Below are positions 44,418 through 54,700 of a stretch of DNA of 64,000 nt, in pieces. The notes under the pieces were generated by a model, which searched no databases, was not told where the DNA came from, and saw only the letters and a program-made list of their open reading frames with translations. The first letter of the stretch is position 1; every line of letters begins with the position of its first letter. Source of the DNA: Polyporus tsugae (taxonomy: Eukaryota > Basidiomycota > Agaricomycetes > Polyporales > Polyporaceae); assembly GCA_024305745.1 (NCBI GenBank), contig JAHRBS010000002.1:1-64000 (forward strand), in the 5' to 3' direction. Position numbers and translations under genes: made by a program.

Positions 44418-45430
44418 ATGTCCTTGCAACTGCATGGTCTCAACGACGACGTCCTCTACCGTATCGCAGATGAGCTCCATGGAGCGAACGCGCTCAGGTT
44501 CTCCCCCGTCTCCAAACGTACTCACCAACTTGCTATCCATCGTCGGGCCCATCCAACTCCCATCGACATCTCCTACTTACATGTATGGTCTAACCTGTGC
44601 CTGTACCCGCAGTCTGGTCCGAGACATCTCCATGATCACATTCGAAGCCCCTCCGTCCTTTACTCACCTCCGTACTTGCTACCCAACATCGGTGCTCCCC
44701 CGTCCTAAGCTGTCCTCATACCTGGAACGTCGGCCAAGCTTGTGGAACCAACGTCGCATCTTGTTCTGGGACTCGGAGACATGATCACCTTATGGCACGT
44801 ATTGGCGGACGCTCTGGCCTCGCTATAGTGTTGTTCGCGCTGTTGGTACCATATCTCTGCGATTCGTGACCACGGTGAGTCTCCTCTACCCGTTTGGTTC
44901 CCCAACGGTGTAGTTGTAGACGCTTTTTTTCACAGGCAACACGTTCAAGCTCATACTGGACGACGGCCAGGGCTCGCCCGACCGCAGCAGATTGGTTAGG
45001 AGCTGCGAATGCCCTCACCTCGCAGGCGGACGATCTCGTCCCCGGGCCCGTCCCGGACGACCCTCCACCACTCCAAGGTCTTGACCACCTCCAACTGAGA
45101 TGTAGCTGGTCGGGTATACGTCTTGGTGAGTACCCTATTCTTTGTCAAAGTGGGATTGTACCCGCATATAGGAAGCACTCAACTGCGATATGCAGCTACC
45201 TCAACCCGCGCTCAACGTGCTTCCATTGAAATACAGAGGGTGCTCAGTTCGCTGATGGAGTTCAGGCTACCGGTGGTGTACTGCTCGACATGGGTAAGGG
45301 TATCCGCCCGGTTCCAGTCCGTCTATACTGATGGCACCTTTTCCCAGGCGGTAGAGGGTCGAAGACATGAATGCAGGCGTATGCTGGGCATCGGTGTCCT
45401 TCGCTACGATCGCCCCCTTGCGTGAGTGGC
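44418..45430 (+). pseudogene. Broken F-box gene
   Basis: The frame begins MSLQLHGLNDDVLYRIADEL and continues ALRFSPVSKRTHQLAIHRR. This closely follows the F-box start of the gene at 57.4-59.2 kb (NDDVLREVADYL, ALYFSLTSKRVYDLAIHR). After about 45 codons the similarity moves between frames, with pieces such as LGDMITLWHVLADALASL in other frames. It is probably a decayed member of the same F-box/LRR family. Confidence 0.55.
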
Positions 45431-46352
45431 ATTGCGCAGTCTCATCACGATCCTCATTTTACCCCGAACCACCGTCTCCGTGGCTCCAAGAAAGCATATT
45501 CCGCGCCACCGGTTCTTCAGGACCATATCCATCGTGCACGCGTCCACCGCGCTTTACTGCGTGTCCTTCGTGTCAATCACACATTGTTTACCAGCTTCAA
45601 TCCCATGTCGGGAATCTTGGTATTCGCTCTCTGGGCTCCTAAGTAGACGAAGGTGGGAGACACTGGCTGATTCGGTATTTACCGCCGCCCAAGTGAAACT
45701 TGTAGACCGCGGAAACAATGGCACAGCACTGGGAACTACACTCAGCCATGAGCATCGCGCTTTCCTGTCACATCCCGGTGGCATTTAGCATGGGAAGGAG
45801 AGAGACGGGACGCGCAGCAGTGGAAGCAGCGATTCTGTACATGAGCAAAGCGTGTACCCGTGGCGTATAGACGGGAATAGCGCCACCCAACATCGCTCCG
45901 AGGTACAGTTGCGTTCGATCCAAGGGGTATGTGCCGTAGTAACGGCATAGTGTTTCTATCATAGTTCCTACTAATGCTTCCAAGCTTTGATAGATGTGTA
46001 TTATTCCGATTCTTCATCAATCCCCCCGAGCCTTGACGGGACCAGTTGCGCGCCCAGGTCATGGGATTCTGCGCAGTCTCTGGTTTCACGCTCGAGTACG
46101 TTGGGTTCAGTCAGGATGCTGCTGTTCCCAGCCACCGAAGGCGTCACTCGCCACCGGCCTGACCAACCAGCCATAATTTTGAGAAAACTGGGCATGGTGA
46201 GACGACTCAAAATCCTGCGTCCTCGTTCATTGAAGGCTAATCGGGCTCCCGTCTCTTCTCTTCGCACTGCTCTCTCTAGGAGCTCGTTGTCGCAACGTTA
46301 CGGATTAGTCTTAGGCCCTCCAGTTCTCCTATACGACCAGTGGGACCCGGAC
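45431..46352. other. Gap with no gene recognised
   Basis: Several short frames on both strands without family features. Part may be further decayed F-box sequence. The last 200 bases lead into the start of the membrane gene at 46,353. Confidence 0.35.
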
Positions 46353-48199
46353 ATGGCCAATGTTACTGTCACCAGTACGGAGCTATTGTTCCTGTACGAT
46401 GCGGCTTCGTACGCGCTGTACACCGGCAACCGCGCACTCGGGCAACTGTCGAGTACCCTCATAAACGCCAGCTTGTATGGTGCGTGCGACGCCTCTCGTC
46501 TTGCATTCCAGGTCTGCTGACACTCAGGTCTACTGTCTAGGCGTACTAACGTTGTCCGTTCTTGTCGCCGGAGTCTCGCTCACGTTAGTTCCTCTCGGGA
46601 TGGTGGTGAGCTCTCGTCCCACTGCTGAACTCACTGACCATCGGCACACGCAGGCCGCGTTCACGGAGAGACATACGAAACATCTCCCTCCTCCTCGCTA
46701 CGGGCGCGATGTACGCCGGGACGACTGTCTACTTCGCGTTCCGCATCCGCAACCTCTCGCACGACATGGCGGCGGTCTACAGCAACGTCATATCGCTATT
46801 CATCGACGTGCAAGCCTGCTACGCGTCAAGCATGACCCCATCCGAGTCGGGGCTCGCGTCAACCTGTCCAAGCACTCAAGACGTCAGCGATTTGGTCGGG
46901 CCTAGCGACCTTCCGCCTCAGTATTGCGCGGGGACTGCCGCGCTTACCATCAACGCAAGTCACATCTCATTCGTGTCAAGTTCGCGGGCTCGGTGGTCTC
47001 ATTACTGACCGGTCGCTCGGTTGCAGGCTGTGCTCGGGAACGCGATCCTCTGCTGGCGCGCCTGCGTCGTCTGGCCCCGGAGGCGCACAGTGGTACCAAT
47101 CGTACTCGGTTCGCTAGCACTGGCCACCTGCGGTGCGTCGCGAGAAGCGACTGTTACCCACTCTGCTGTCCTGTACTTACTGTGATCACGATACGCGAAG
47201 CTCTTGGTGTCGCCGATACCAGCGCCGCATGCCACGACGCCGAACAGGAGGACCCGCTCAGGCTGGACGGGCCGAGCGTCGGGACGTTCTTCGTGGGGAA
47301 GAGCTTTGGGCTCGCGGCTGCTTCGTTGTCGTTTGTCACGGTCCTCGCCGCGAGTTCGCTGATATGCTACAAAGCGTGGTGAGATACACTTCACAGTCCT
47401 CGTATCGCGCGCGAACGGACGGGAGTCAGCTCACCTTCGAGCGCGAACGGTGCAGGCAGCGGAGGGCGAACATCCGGAGGCGCCTTCGTGAGCCTGGCTC
47501 AGCGCGGTCTAGAATGGGAAGCATCCTGGCGCTGACGATTGAGCTGGGCATCGTATACTGCGTTATATGGGTATGTTTCTGTTTCGCGTTCCTTGTGGCA
47601 ACGTCTCTGAATCGAGGGACAGGCATTCGTCATCGGCGCCACGACCACGATGAACCAGCTCTTGGGCGGCCTGGAGGATCCCGCGACGGGCTTCGAGGAG
47701 ATCGTGTACACCAACAACCCGACGTCGTTCGTGCAAGGGTTCTGGCTGTTCGACCTCGGCGCGCTGACACCGATCACGGTGAGCCTCTCATCCGAATCGC
47801 GCACCGGACCAGCTCCGTAGAAGAAAACAAATCTTACTGTTTAATGTACGGCAGGCGATCTATCCACTGCTGCTCGTCGTCGTCGTCGCCCTGAACAAGT
47901 CGCACTGCGAGTCCCGCTTTGAGTACGAACGAGAAGGGTTCAAGCGGATTCGGATTTCTGCCGCGCTGCACACGCACGACGGCGGAAGTGGCGAGGCGCA
48001 TTCGAGTATTCCCACCCAGTGGCGTCGAAAGTTCCTCCTCGCAAGTCCGGAGCCGGCAGCGTTTGCCGACCAGCGCTCGTCCAGGGCTGGTGTCGAGGCG
48101 TTCGCGCTGCAAAAGCGGTCGGAAGGCGAGGGCGAGGTGCGAGACCTCGGAGAACTCGGAGATGCAGAGTCTGAAGGGTGGGATGTGCTCCAGAAGTAA
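46353..48199 (+). CDS. Seven-helix membrane protein, unknown family
   Basis: Eight exons (46353-46479, 46541-46583, 46654-46954, 47027-47132, 47201-47378, 47456-47570, 47623-47778, 47855-48199) give 456 residues. Hydrophobic segments include YGVLTLSVLVAGVSL, ISLLLATGAMYAGTTVYFAF, AVLGNAILCWRACVVW, VVPIVLGSLALATCAL, GLAAASLSFVTVLAASSLIC, ILALTIELGIVYCVIWAFVI and ITAIYPLLLVVVVAL. This fits a seven-pass topology with the N-terminus outside. The C-terminal tail is polar. Mushrooms have large families of such orphan seven-helix proteins; no ligand is known. Intron 3 has a GC donor (GCAAGT). Seven introns with consistent phases make the model firm. Confidence 0.75.
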
Positions 48200-48454
48200 T
48201 GGATTTCGCTTGTACGCGCAGCACGTTGGGAGGGAGGGAGGGAGGGGGGGCACGGATGCGAATGGGGTACAGTCCGGCGGGTTGAACGTTTGGACGTTGA
48301 ACGACCCATGCATGCCCAAGGCCGAATGTGTGATGGGCGACAAGGTGGGTGGCGTCGACCACCACACAAGCTGCTTTGGAAGGTCAATCTCGTCATTAGC
48401 TGCGCATACAGATTGTGACTCGTCTGCGACTAGTGATAGTTCATGTCTCTCCAA

Positions 48455-49110
48455 AGGAGTCGATTCAGCGACAGACCGACAGTGCGGGGGTAGTTGTGTT
48501 ATAGTCATGGACAGTTGAAAATATTAGAAAGTCGACCGGTACCTGGCCGAGCGCGAAGCAAGACGGTATCGAGAGCGCGGGTAGAGCTGGAACCATGGCC
48601 AAGGTAGCTTGGGTTTTGGTGCCGAGGTGAGACGCTCTGCTGGGAATAGACAGCATATAACGAGCAAGGGCAGCAGCATTGTAGGAGTCGAGCACTCGGA
48701 GTAGTAGGTGGGCAAGAGTCGCGAGCGGGGGATGCAGCTCCGCAGAGTCGAATTCGTCGAGATTGACAAGGGCTTTGTGCGGGTGAGAGTGTACAAATAT
48801 TTTCGTGAGCAGGAGGAGGTGGCGAAGTTAAAGAAGATGATGGGAGCACTGCGAGACGATATAAGCCTGAGTGGGGGGCGACGGTCGACGTAGGCGTCGT
48901 AGACTGATGCTGATGAGATAGTGTCTATGTGAGTGGGGCGCGGTGAGAACGGGGAAGCGAGGCTAGCCCGGAGTACAAGAAGGAGTCGTGTCGATGACTC
49001 GGACAAGGTCCAACCGTTGCTCTGCGCCAGACGCGCACGCCCATGAAAACGCGTTCCGTCACAGGGCGTCACATCGGAGTCCCAGGCCAGACGCGCGGCA
49101 TCACGGTCGC
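48455..49110. repeat. Inner piece of the right duplication arm
   Basis: Reads as the reverse complement of about 41,500-42,165. Examples are CATGGACAGTTGAAAATATT at 48,507 against 42,098-42,122, and GCCCGGAGTACAAGAAGGA at 48,967. It ends in a diverged copy of the ORC1 upstream boxes (CGTCAC twice, 49,070-49,090). It is separated from the rest of the arm by 2.5 kb of other sequence. Confidence 0.7.
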
Positions 49111-50065
49111 GTTGGATTCCTGTCTCCGGCCATTCAGACGACGACCCCTCGAGCAGACCAACTACCTCTAGTAGAGCCGACGACCGTTTTAGAATTAAGC
49201 ACGGCTAACTTGATACGTTACGCTATGTACATCGCCCCAAACAACTGGACCACGCGATCCAACATGTCCGAGTCCTCCGAGCCGGCGTCCGGATCCACCA
49301 CCTCCTTCCAGAACGACACTCCGGGATATCGATAATCCCCTGCGTCCGGCGGAGCCTCCGGCGCATCGACTGCCAATAACGCACATTCCACACCCCGCTC
49401 ATAACACACTTGTATCCGTCACGCCGGAGGATCTACAACTCTCAAGTCAGAACGACGATGCACCATATGGACAGATTCAAGTTCAAGTTCAAGTTCAAGT
49501 TCACGCCGAGGGGGAGAGCACGTACTTGCTCCTGCAGGGGGTACGGGGACGCACACACGCGCGAGTCCGCATCAGGGTTGACTTCGCCCGCCGCCATCGC
49601 TTTGGGAGCGAAAGCGAGGCCGACGCATGGCGACGTGAATCCCGTCGCCATGTTCTCGTTGTCCTTCATTGGTGCATAAACTGCCAGCGGAGGCATCAGC
49701 GGGGTCACGGGCCAAGCTCAACAGGCTAAATTGCCTGCGTCCATGGCAGTTCGATGGAGGCAGTCGGACTCACAGGGCCACAGGAGAAACGCGACCCAGG
49801 TCTATTCACGCTATACTCGGGCAGGGCGGAAAGCAATGGTATTGGGCGCGCGCTACGGGAGCTGCGCGGGACCACCGAGACCGCGTCGCCACCGCTCTCT
49901 CGCGCGACCGGTGGGCCGAGCTCAAGCCAGGGAAGAAGCGAAGTGAAGAGCCGGAGGCTTGGGAGGCTGAGCGTGAGGATCGGCCCAATGGGAGTGATTG
50001 GAAGATGATGAATAGGGCAGGCAGTGGTGGCAACGCGGAGGCGTTGGCATCGCGCCGCCCGGAAA

Positions 50066-50373
50066 GGCGAGCGGATCGCCAATATCGAGGGCAGCAGTGG
50101 CCCGAAAAGGCGAGCGGATCGCCGAGGAGGGAGTGAGGCGTGGAGCCAGCGGGCGGCAGCGACGCGGAGAGGAGTGGCGGCGAGCGGATCGCCAATGAGA
50201 GGGCAGCGATGGCCCGAGCGAGGAGCGAGCGGGCGGCAGCGGCCCGGGGGGGGCGGGGTGGCGAGCGGATCACCGTGGAGGATGCCTCGGAGGCTGGCGA
50301 GCGGATCGCCGGATGAGGTTTGGATGGGCCATCTAGCGGGAGACTGGCCCTGAGCGATGGTGAGCGGATCACC
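50066..50373 (+). repeat. Six copies of a 15-nt hairpin, GGYGA-GCGGA-TCRCC
   Basis: Copies start at 50066, 50109, 50179, 50260, 50296 and 50359. Each has 5-bp arms around the constant loop GCGGA. Four read GGCGA/TCGCC, one GGTGA/TCACC (both arms changed together) and one GGCGA/TCACC (intermediate). Spacing is irregular (36-81 nt). Confidence 0.75.
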
Positions 50374-50566
50374 AAGTGCTGGGAGGCTGGGTGGGTCGTG
50401 AGGAGGAGTTGCCACTCATCCATCAGCACTACTGGAGCTGGCGGTCCCCGGCAACGCCATGAGCGTGGCGTGCGCGCCAGCATGAAAAAGGAAAGCTCGA
50501 TGCTGAGTACGAGCCCCCGTGGGCGAGAGGACGAGAGCTCGGGGTACAGGACCCCTGGACTATATA

Positions 50567-51246
50567 CTAGCGTAAGACAAAGCATTCTTTGTTGAGCAGA
50601 GAGAGGGGCGCGCGAGTAACGCTGCATAGACCCTGGATAATAAACATTATCCAAAACACGTTCGCGAGGCGCTGTAGGCCGCGCGCGAGTGTCTCTCCAT
50701 GCAGCGCCTCGAGCGACTCGGGGTGTTCAACTTCCGCCATACTAGCGGTAGCCCTGTTCGCGTCTTCGGCACAAGCGCAGACTGCGGCCAGGACGTAGCG
50801 GTCGCCCTCCGCGAGGCCAAGGTCGGCCGCGGTGTCGCGCATGGCTCGGATGAGGTTCAACGCGCACTGTGAAATTGTGCCTGACAGCTCCATAGGAAGT
50901 GGCACGGTGGACCCAGTCCGGGACGTCGAGGTGGGCGTAGCGCGGGTCGTCGAAGACGTCGAGCATCGCCTCCACTCTGGCGCGCAAGTCGTCTCGGATA
51001 GGGGTATACGCGGGTGAGGACGAAGTGAGAACCGGGACGAAGGCTGATATGGGCGGAGCTTGTGCCACTGGGTGAGGGACCTGAGGGGGGATCCAAGTTG
51101 GAAGGTGGGAGGCCTGGATCCGCCGCGCGACCGAGCAGAGATTCGAATATATTGACGGTTGACATTGGTTGCTCGCAGTTCGGGGTGGGAGGGAGGTTGA
51201 AAGGTAGTAGGGATCTCATAGGCAACGGTGGCCGTGGAGCATTCAT
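50567..51246 (-). pseudogene. Unidentified protein remnant
   Basis: Two protein-like stretches in different frames follow each other: YTPIRDDLRARVEAMLDVFD with PRYAHLDVPDW, then ISQCALNLIRAMRDTAADLG and EGDRYVLAAVCACAEDANRA. The helical, Ala-rich style resembles the N-terminal region of mushroom HNH-nuclease-type proteins, but no catalytic motif is present. An intron might explain the frame change. I regard it as a fragment. Confidence 0.3.
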
Positions 51247-51625
51247 TGATGACGCCAGTTACTGGTGCGGTCGGAGGGGCTGTTCTCCTGAGGAGGCGGC
51301 CACTCCGCTGCTACTTATTGTCTGGGTGGCGTTTTAGAGAAGAGGGTGCGCTGCATGCAGCGCGCGATGGCGGGTAGACGGAGGAGAGGATCAACAAGCT
51401 TGTTGGATTCAGTTTTATCGAGGAATAATTCAAGACGTACATAGATCCTTCTTTGGTGCGGCGACAAGTTGTCCATCCGTGAAAAACTCGAGGACGAGCC
51501 TGAACTCGCAGACAGCTTCCAATTGGGTGGTGGATGTGGTGGATGGCGCTGGCTATGCGGGAGACTTGAAAGATGTCTGGGCCAAGTTGGTCTGGGCAGC
51601 GCCGCCACGCTGTGAAAACGCGTCC

Positions 51626-51652
51626 TGTCACAGGATGTCACAGTGGTGTCAC
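51626..51652 (+). promoter_or_regulatory. Three TGTCAC boxes upstream of right ORC1
   Basis: TGTCAC at 51626, 51636 and 51647, about 115-140 bp before the ATG and identical in arrangement to the left copy. The sequence further upstream differs from the left copy because of the 49.1-51.6 kb insert. Confidence 0.5.
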
Positions 51653-51764
51653 GTCATGCGGTGGTCGCGTCGGAGTGTGTCTTGTCTGGATCCCCGCGAC
51701 TGCCGCTCTCCAAGTTCCAAGTCCTGTGCTCGTGTCCGTCTGCTCTGCGCCAGGATCGTATTCC

Positions 51765-54700
51765 ATGTCTGAGCCGACCACTCCTCGACGCTCCCGCCGC
51801 GGCCAGCCAGTCGTCGTCGACGACAGATTTGCCTCTCCACCACCCACCGCCTCCGCAGACGTCGTCCCCTCCCGCCTCCTCCATTCCCGTCAATCACATC
51901 ACTCAGACCTCCTCTACAACGAACATCCGGACAATACCCCCGTCGATACCTATCGTACCCACTTCTATCACGCCTTCTCTCGCAAGTCCGGTCGTCAGCC
52001 TTCCACCCGCGCACCCACACGGACGTACGGCAAGGTCGCTCGCCCATGCAGGAGCGACCCAGACGCATCAGATGTCTTCAGTGTCGGCGACACCGTCCTC
52101 ATCAGGGCCAGCGCCACCTCCAAGATCCCCAGCGTGGCCGTGATCATGGCCATATGGAAGGTCGAGGGCGACGACCTCCCACCCAACGCTCCCCTCCGCG
52201 TCCTGGTCCACTGGTTCGTCCGTCCCAATGAGCTGCCTAAACATAGGGTACAGAGAGACTTCTGCGAGGTATGTGCCTTTTCGCTGTTTCTTTCCCATCC
52301 TCGCTGTCGGCTTTCTTCGAAGCGGAGTTGGCCCAGTGCGGCCTTGGATGCCCGCCGTCCTGGTGCTGCGAGGGCTCAGGGCAGTGTGCGGGAGCACTAT
52401 CGCAGGGCCCCAATTGCACGATGACTGTGTTGCGGAAGTGTCGAGCGCGGACGGTGTTTCCGCGGTCGAACCTGAGGGCCCGTGACTCCGCCAACTCGAG
52501 GATGAGCCAAAATTTCTCGTTCGAAAATCGCGATTCTGCCTCATTAGGGGTGGTCAGAGTGGGCGATTTCGTGCGATTCTGGGGACGATTCTGGGAGGCG
52601 ATTCTGAACGCGATTCTGGTCCGAAAATCGCGATTCTGGTATTGCGATTCTGCCCCAACTCAAAATCGTGTTCAAAATCGTGTCCAGAATCACCATCAAA
52701 ATCGCATTTTCGGATGGGGTGGTCAGAGTGGGCGCGATTTTGATGGTGATTCTAAGACCCAGAATCACCACAGAATCACTTTCAGAATCGCACCAGAATC
52801 GTCAACTTTGACCTCCCCTATTAGGGGCGGTCAGAGTAGGCGATTCTGGTCGTTTTTGGTTGATTCTGATGTCGATTCAGGGATTCGCTTTTTGCGAGAA
52901 TCGAGGTCGGATTTATTCGGGAATCGGGCGCTTAGCCAGAAACGACCCAGAAACGCCCTTTTTGCAGAAGCGACTCTGGAGTCGCTTCTGCAGCCAGAAT
53001 CGCCGTTTTTTGCCTCCTCGATTCTCTGACGGCGTCTGGCCGGCCTCAAACCCTCGTTGCAGCGGATTTTAGCGCTCTGGATTAATCGTCGCAAAAGCGG
53101 GGCGGTCAAACTTGCGCCCGATTCTGGGACGATTCACGTTTTCGATTTTTCACAAAACCACTCGAGCAACGACCAAAAAGCGGTCGTAGAAATGCCTACT
53201 CTGACCGCCCCTATTGGTACATCCTCCCTCTTCCTACCCTGCGTTTCACTTGAAACCGCACGATTTTACGTCGATTCGGTGTTGGAAGACTCGTAGAGAT
53301 ACTGCGGGCAACGATGGTTCCAAAAAATCCGGCGTTGATACGGTTTGAGGTGGAAATCCGTCCGGTTTGGGGGCGTTTTTCGCGTCCTCTTGTCGTTTCT
53401 TGCCCGGAAGCATGTTTTGTGATGTCTAGGAATACAACGTCACCATTACAAGACGTAGCTAAACCTGAAGCCCCATAAACTCGCGAAACGAGGGTGGATG
53501 GACGCGAAATCACGGTCAGAATCGCATGAGAATCGTCAACTTTGACCACCCCTAATAGGAGTAGTCAAAGATGGCGATTCGACGAGGGATTCGAAAAAAA
53601 AAATGATTCGGGAGGCGATTCGGGAGGATGAAATCCGCGATTCGCAGGGAATAGCGTCGAATCGCCGGTGCTCCTCTGGAGGAGCGGTTCTCGGACCGTC
53701 ATTTGCACCGTCTCTCTCTCGCGCATGCCGCGCACTGTCGCGCACATCCCCGCCCACAGGCCCACCCACCCGCACCGTTTTCGGATGGTCTGTGCCTTCG
53801 AGATTCTCCGCTCGCAACTGGGCTTGATCTTTTTCCGTAATCCACCGGCCCCTCGAATCGCGATTCTGTGCACCAACGCTCATCAACCAGCGCTTACAAG
53901 ATTGCATCTCCTTGAACGCTTCTGCGAAGCGTCTCAGGAGCCTCAGGGTCTAAGGCAGGTTCTGCCTTAGAGCCTGGGACGTCCAGTCACACTTACCCAG
54001 GAAGTCAGGGACGCTCAGCGCCCGGCCAGCAAGGTGCACTCTTGCTGATGCTAGTAAGGGAATCTAGGGCAGAATCGCGATTCGGAATTGACGACAGAAT
54101 GCACCGGGAATGCGCTGGGGTGGTCAAAGTACATACGCGATTCTATGGGGACTCGGCAACGGCGAATTTGCCTCAGAATCCCTCACCGAACCGATCGGCA
54201 TATTTGACTATCCCTGTCGGGTTCGTGCCAATTGAAAATGCGAAATGGCGTCTGAAGACCGGGGATGGCAATGTGGGTGGTGAGATGCACTGTCTCCACG
54301 TAATCTCCCTCGAGTCCTCGTCTACCATGGACTGTTTTCAATTGCCAGCCAGCATCTGCCATTCTGCCCGGCGGAGGCCCAGGCAAAATATGTTGCAGAT
54401 AGAGGCGCTTAATGGGCGTCGGAGCCGTGAAGACCGGCCCCAGGTCGAGAATGAGCGAGTCGGAGTCCCCATCTGGCAGGTAGCGGGCTATTCGAGCGTT
54501 TTGAAGAATTGCGGAAAGGATTTGGTTGTCCAACCTGGGCTCGATAGGGTACCATGTCCCAAGGGCATACCTAAGCGCTAGGTATTCTGCCATGTCTGAC
54601 GGCAGAATTGCTCAAAACAATTCTGCCCCGTACGGTACCCGTTGACCACCTCAACTTCCGTGATCAATTATCTTTTTTTCCCAATCCTGTCGTGTTTTCT

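Larger units (their letters stand above)
49111..51610. other. Insert of about 2.5 kb upstream of right ORC1
   Basis: This block has no counterpart in the left arm. It contains a CAAGTT microsatellite (49,480-49,502), a GC-rich segment with a hairpin repeat (50,066-50,373) and a degraded protein-like frame (50,567-51,246). It ends about 155 bp before the right ORC1 ATG. The long minus-strand frames in the GC-rich part look compositional rather than coding. Confidence 0.6.
52318..54640. mobile_element. Insert in ORC1 intron 1 with a chain of short repeated elements
   Basis: Left of 52,318 and right of 54,640 the intron matches the left ORC1 copy (GCTGTCGGCTTTC; CTCAACTTCCGTG). Between them about 2.3 kb replaces about 45 nt. 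The insert is rich in AGAATCG/CGATTCT words. It holds at least six copies of a terminal motif of the type TAGGGGTGGTCARAGT in both orientations (52,543; 52,716; 52,801-52,849; 53,194; 53,535-53,580; 54,117). No transposase frame was found. Confidence 0.6.

Noticed and set aside
49726..50654. Minus-strand frames with recurring GDPLA or IRSP words
   Set aside because: The words are translations of the 15-nt hairpin repeat in a GC-rich block. Spacing is irregular and no domain is visible.
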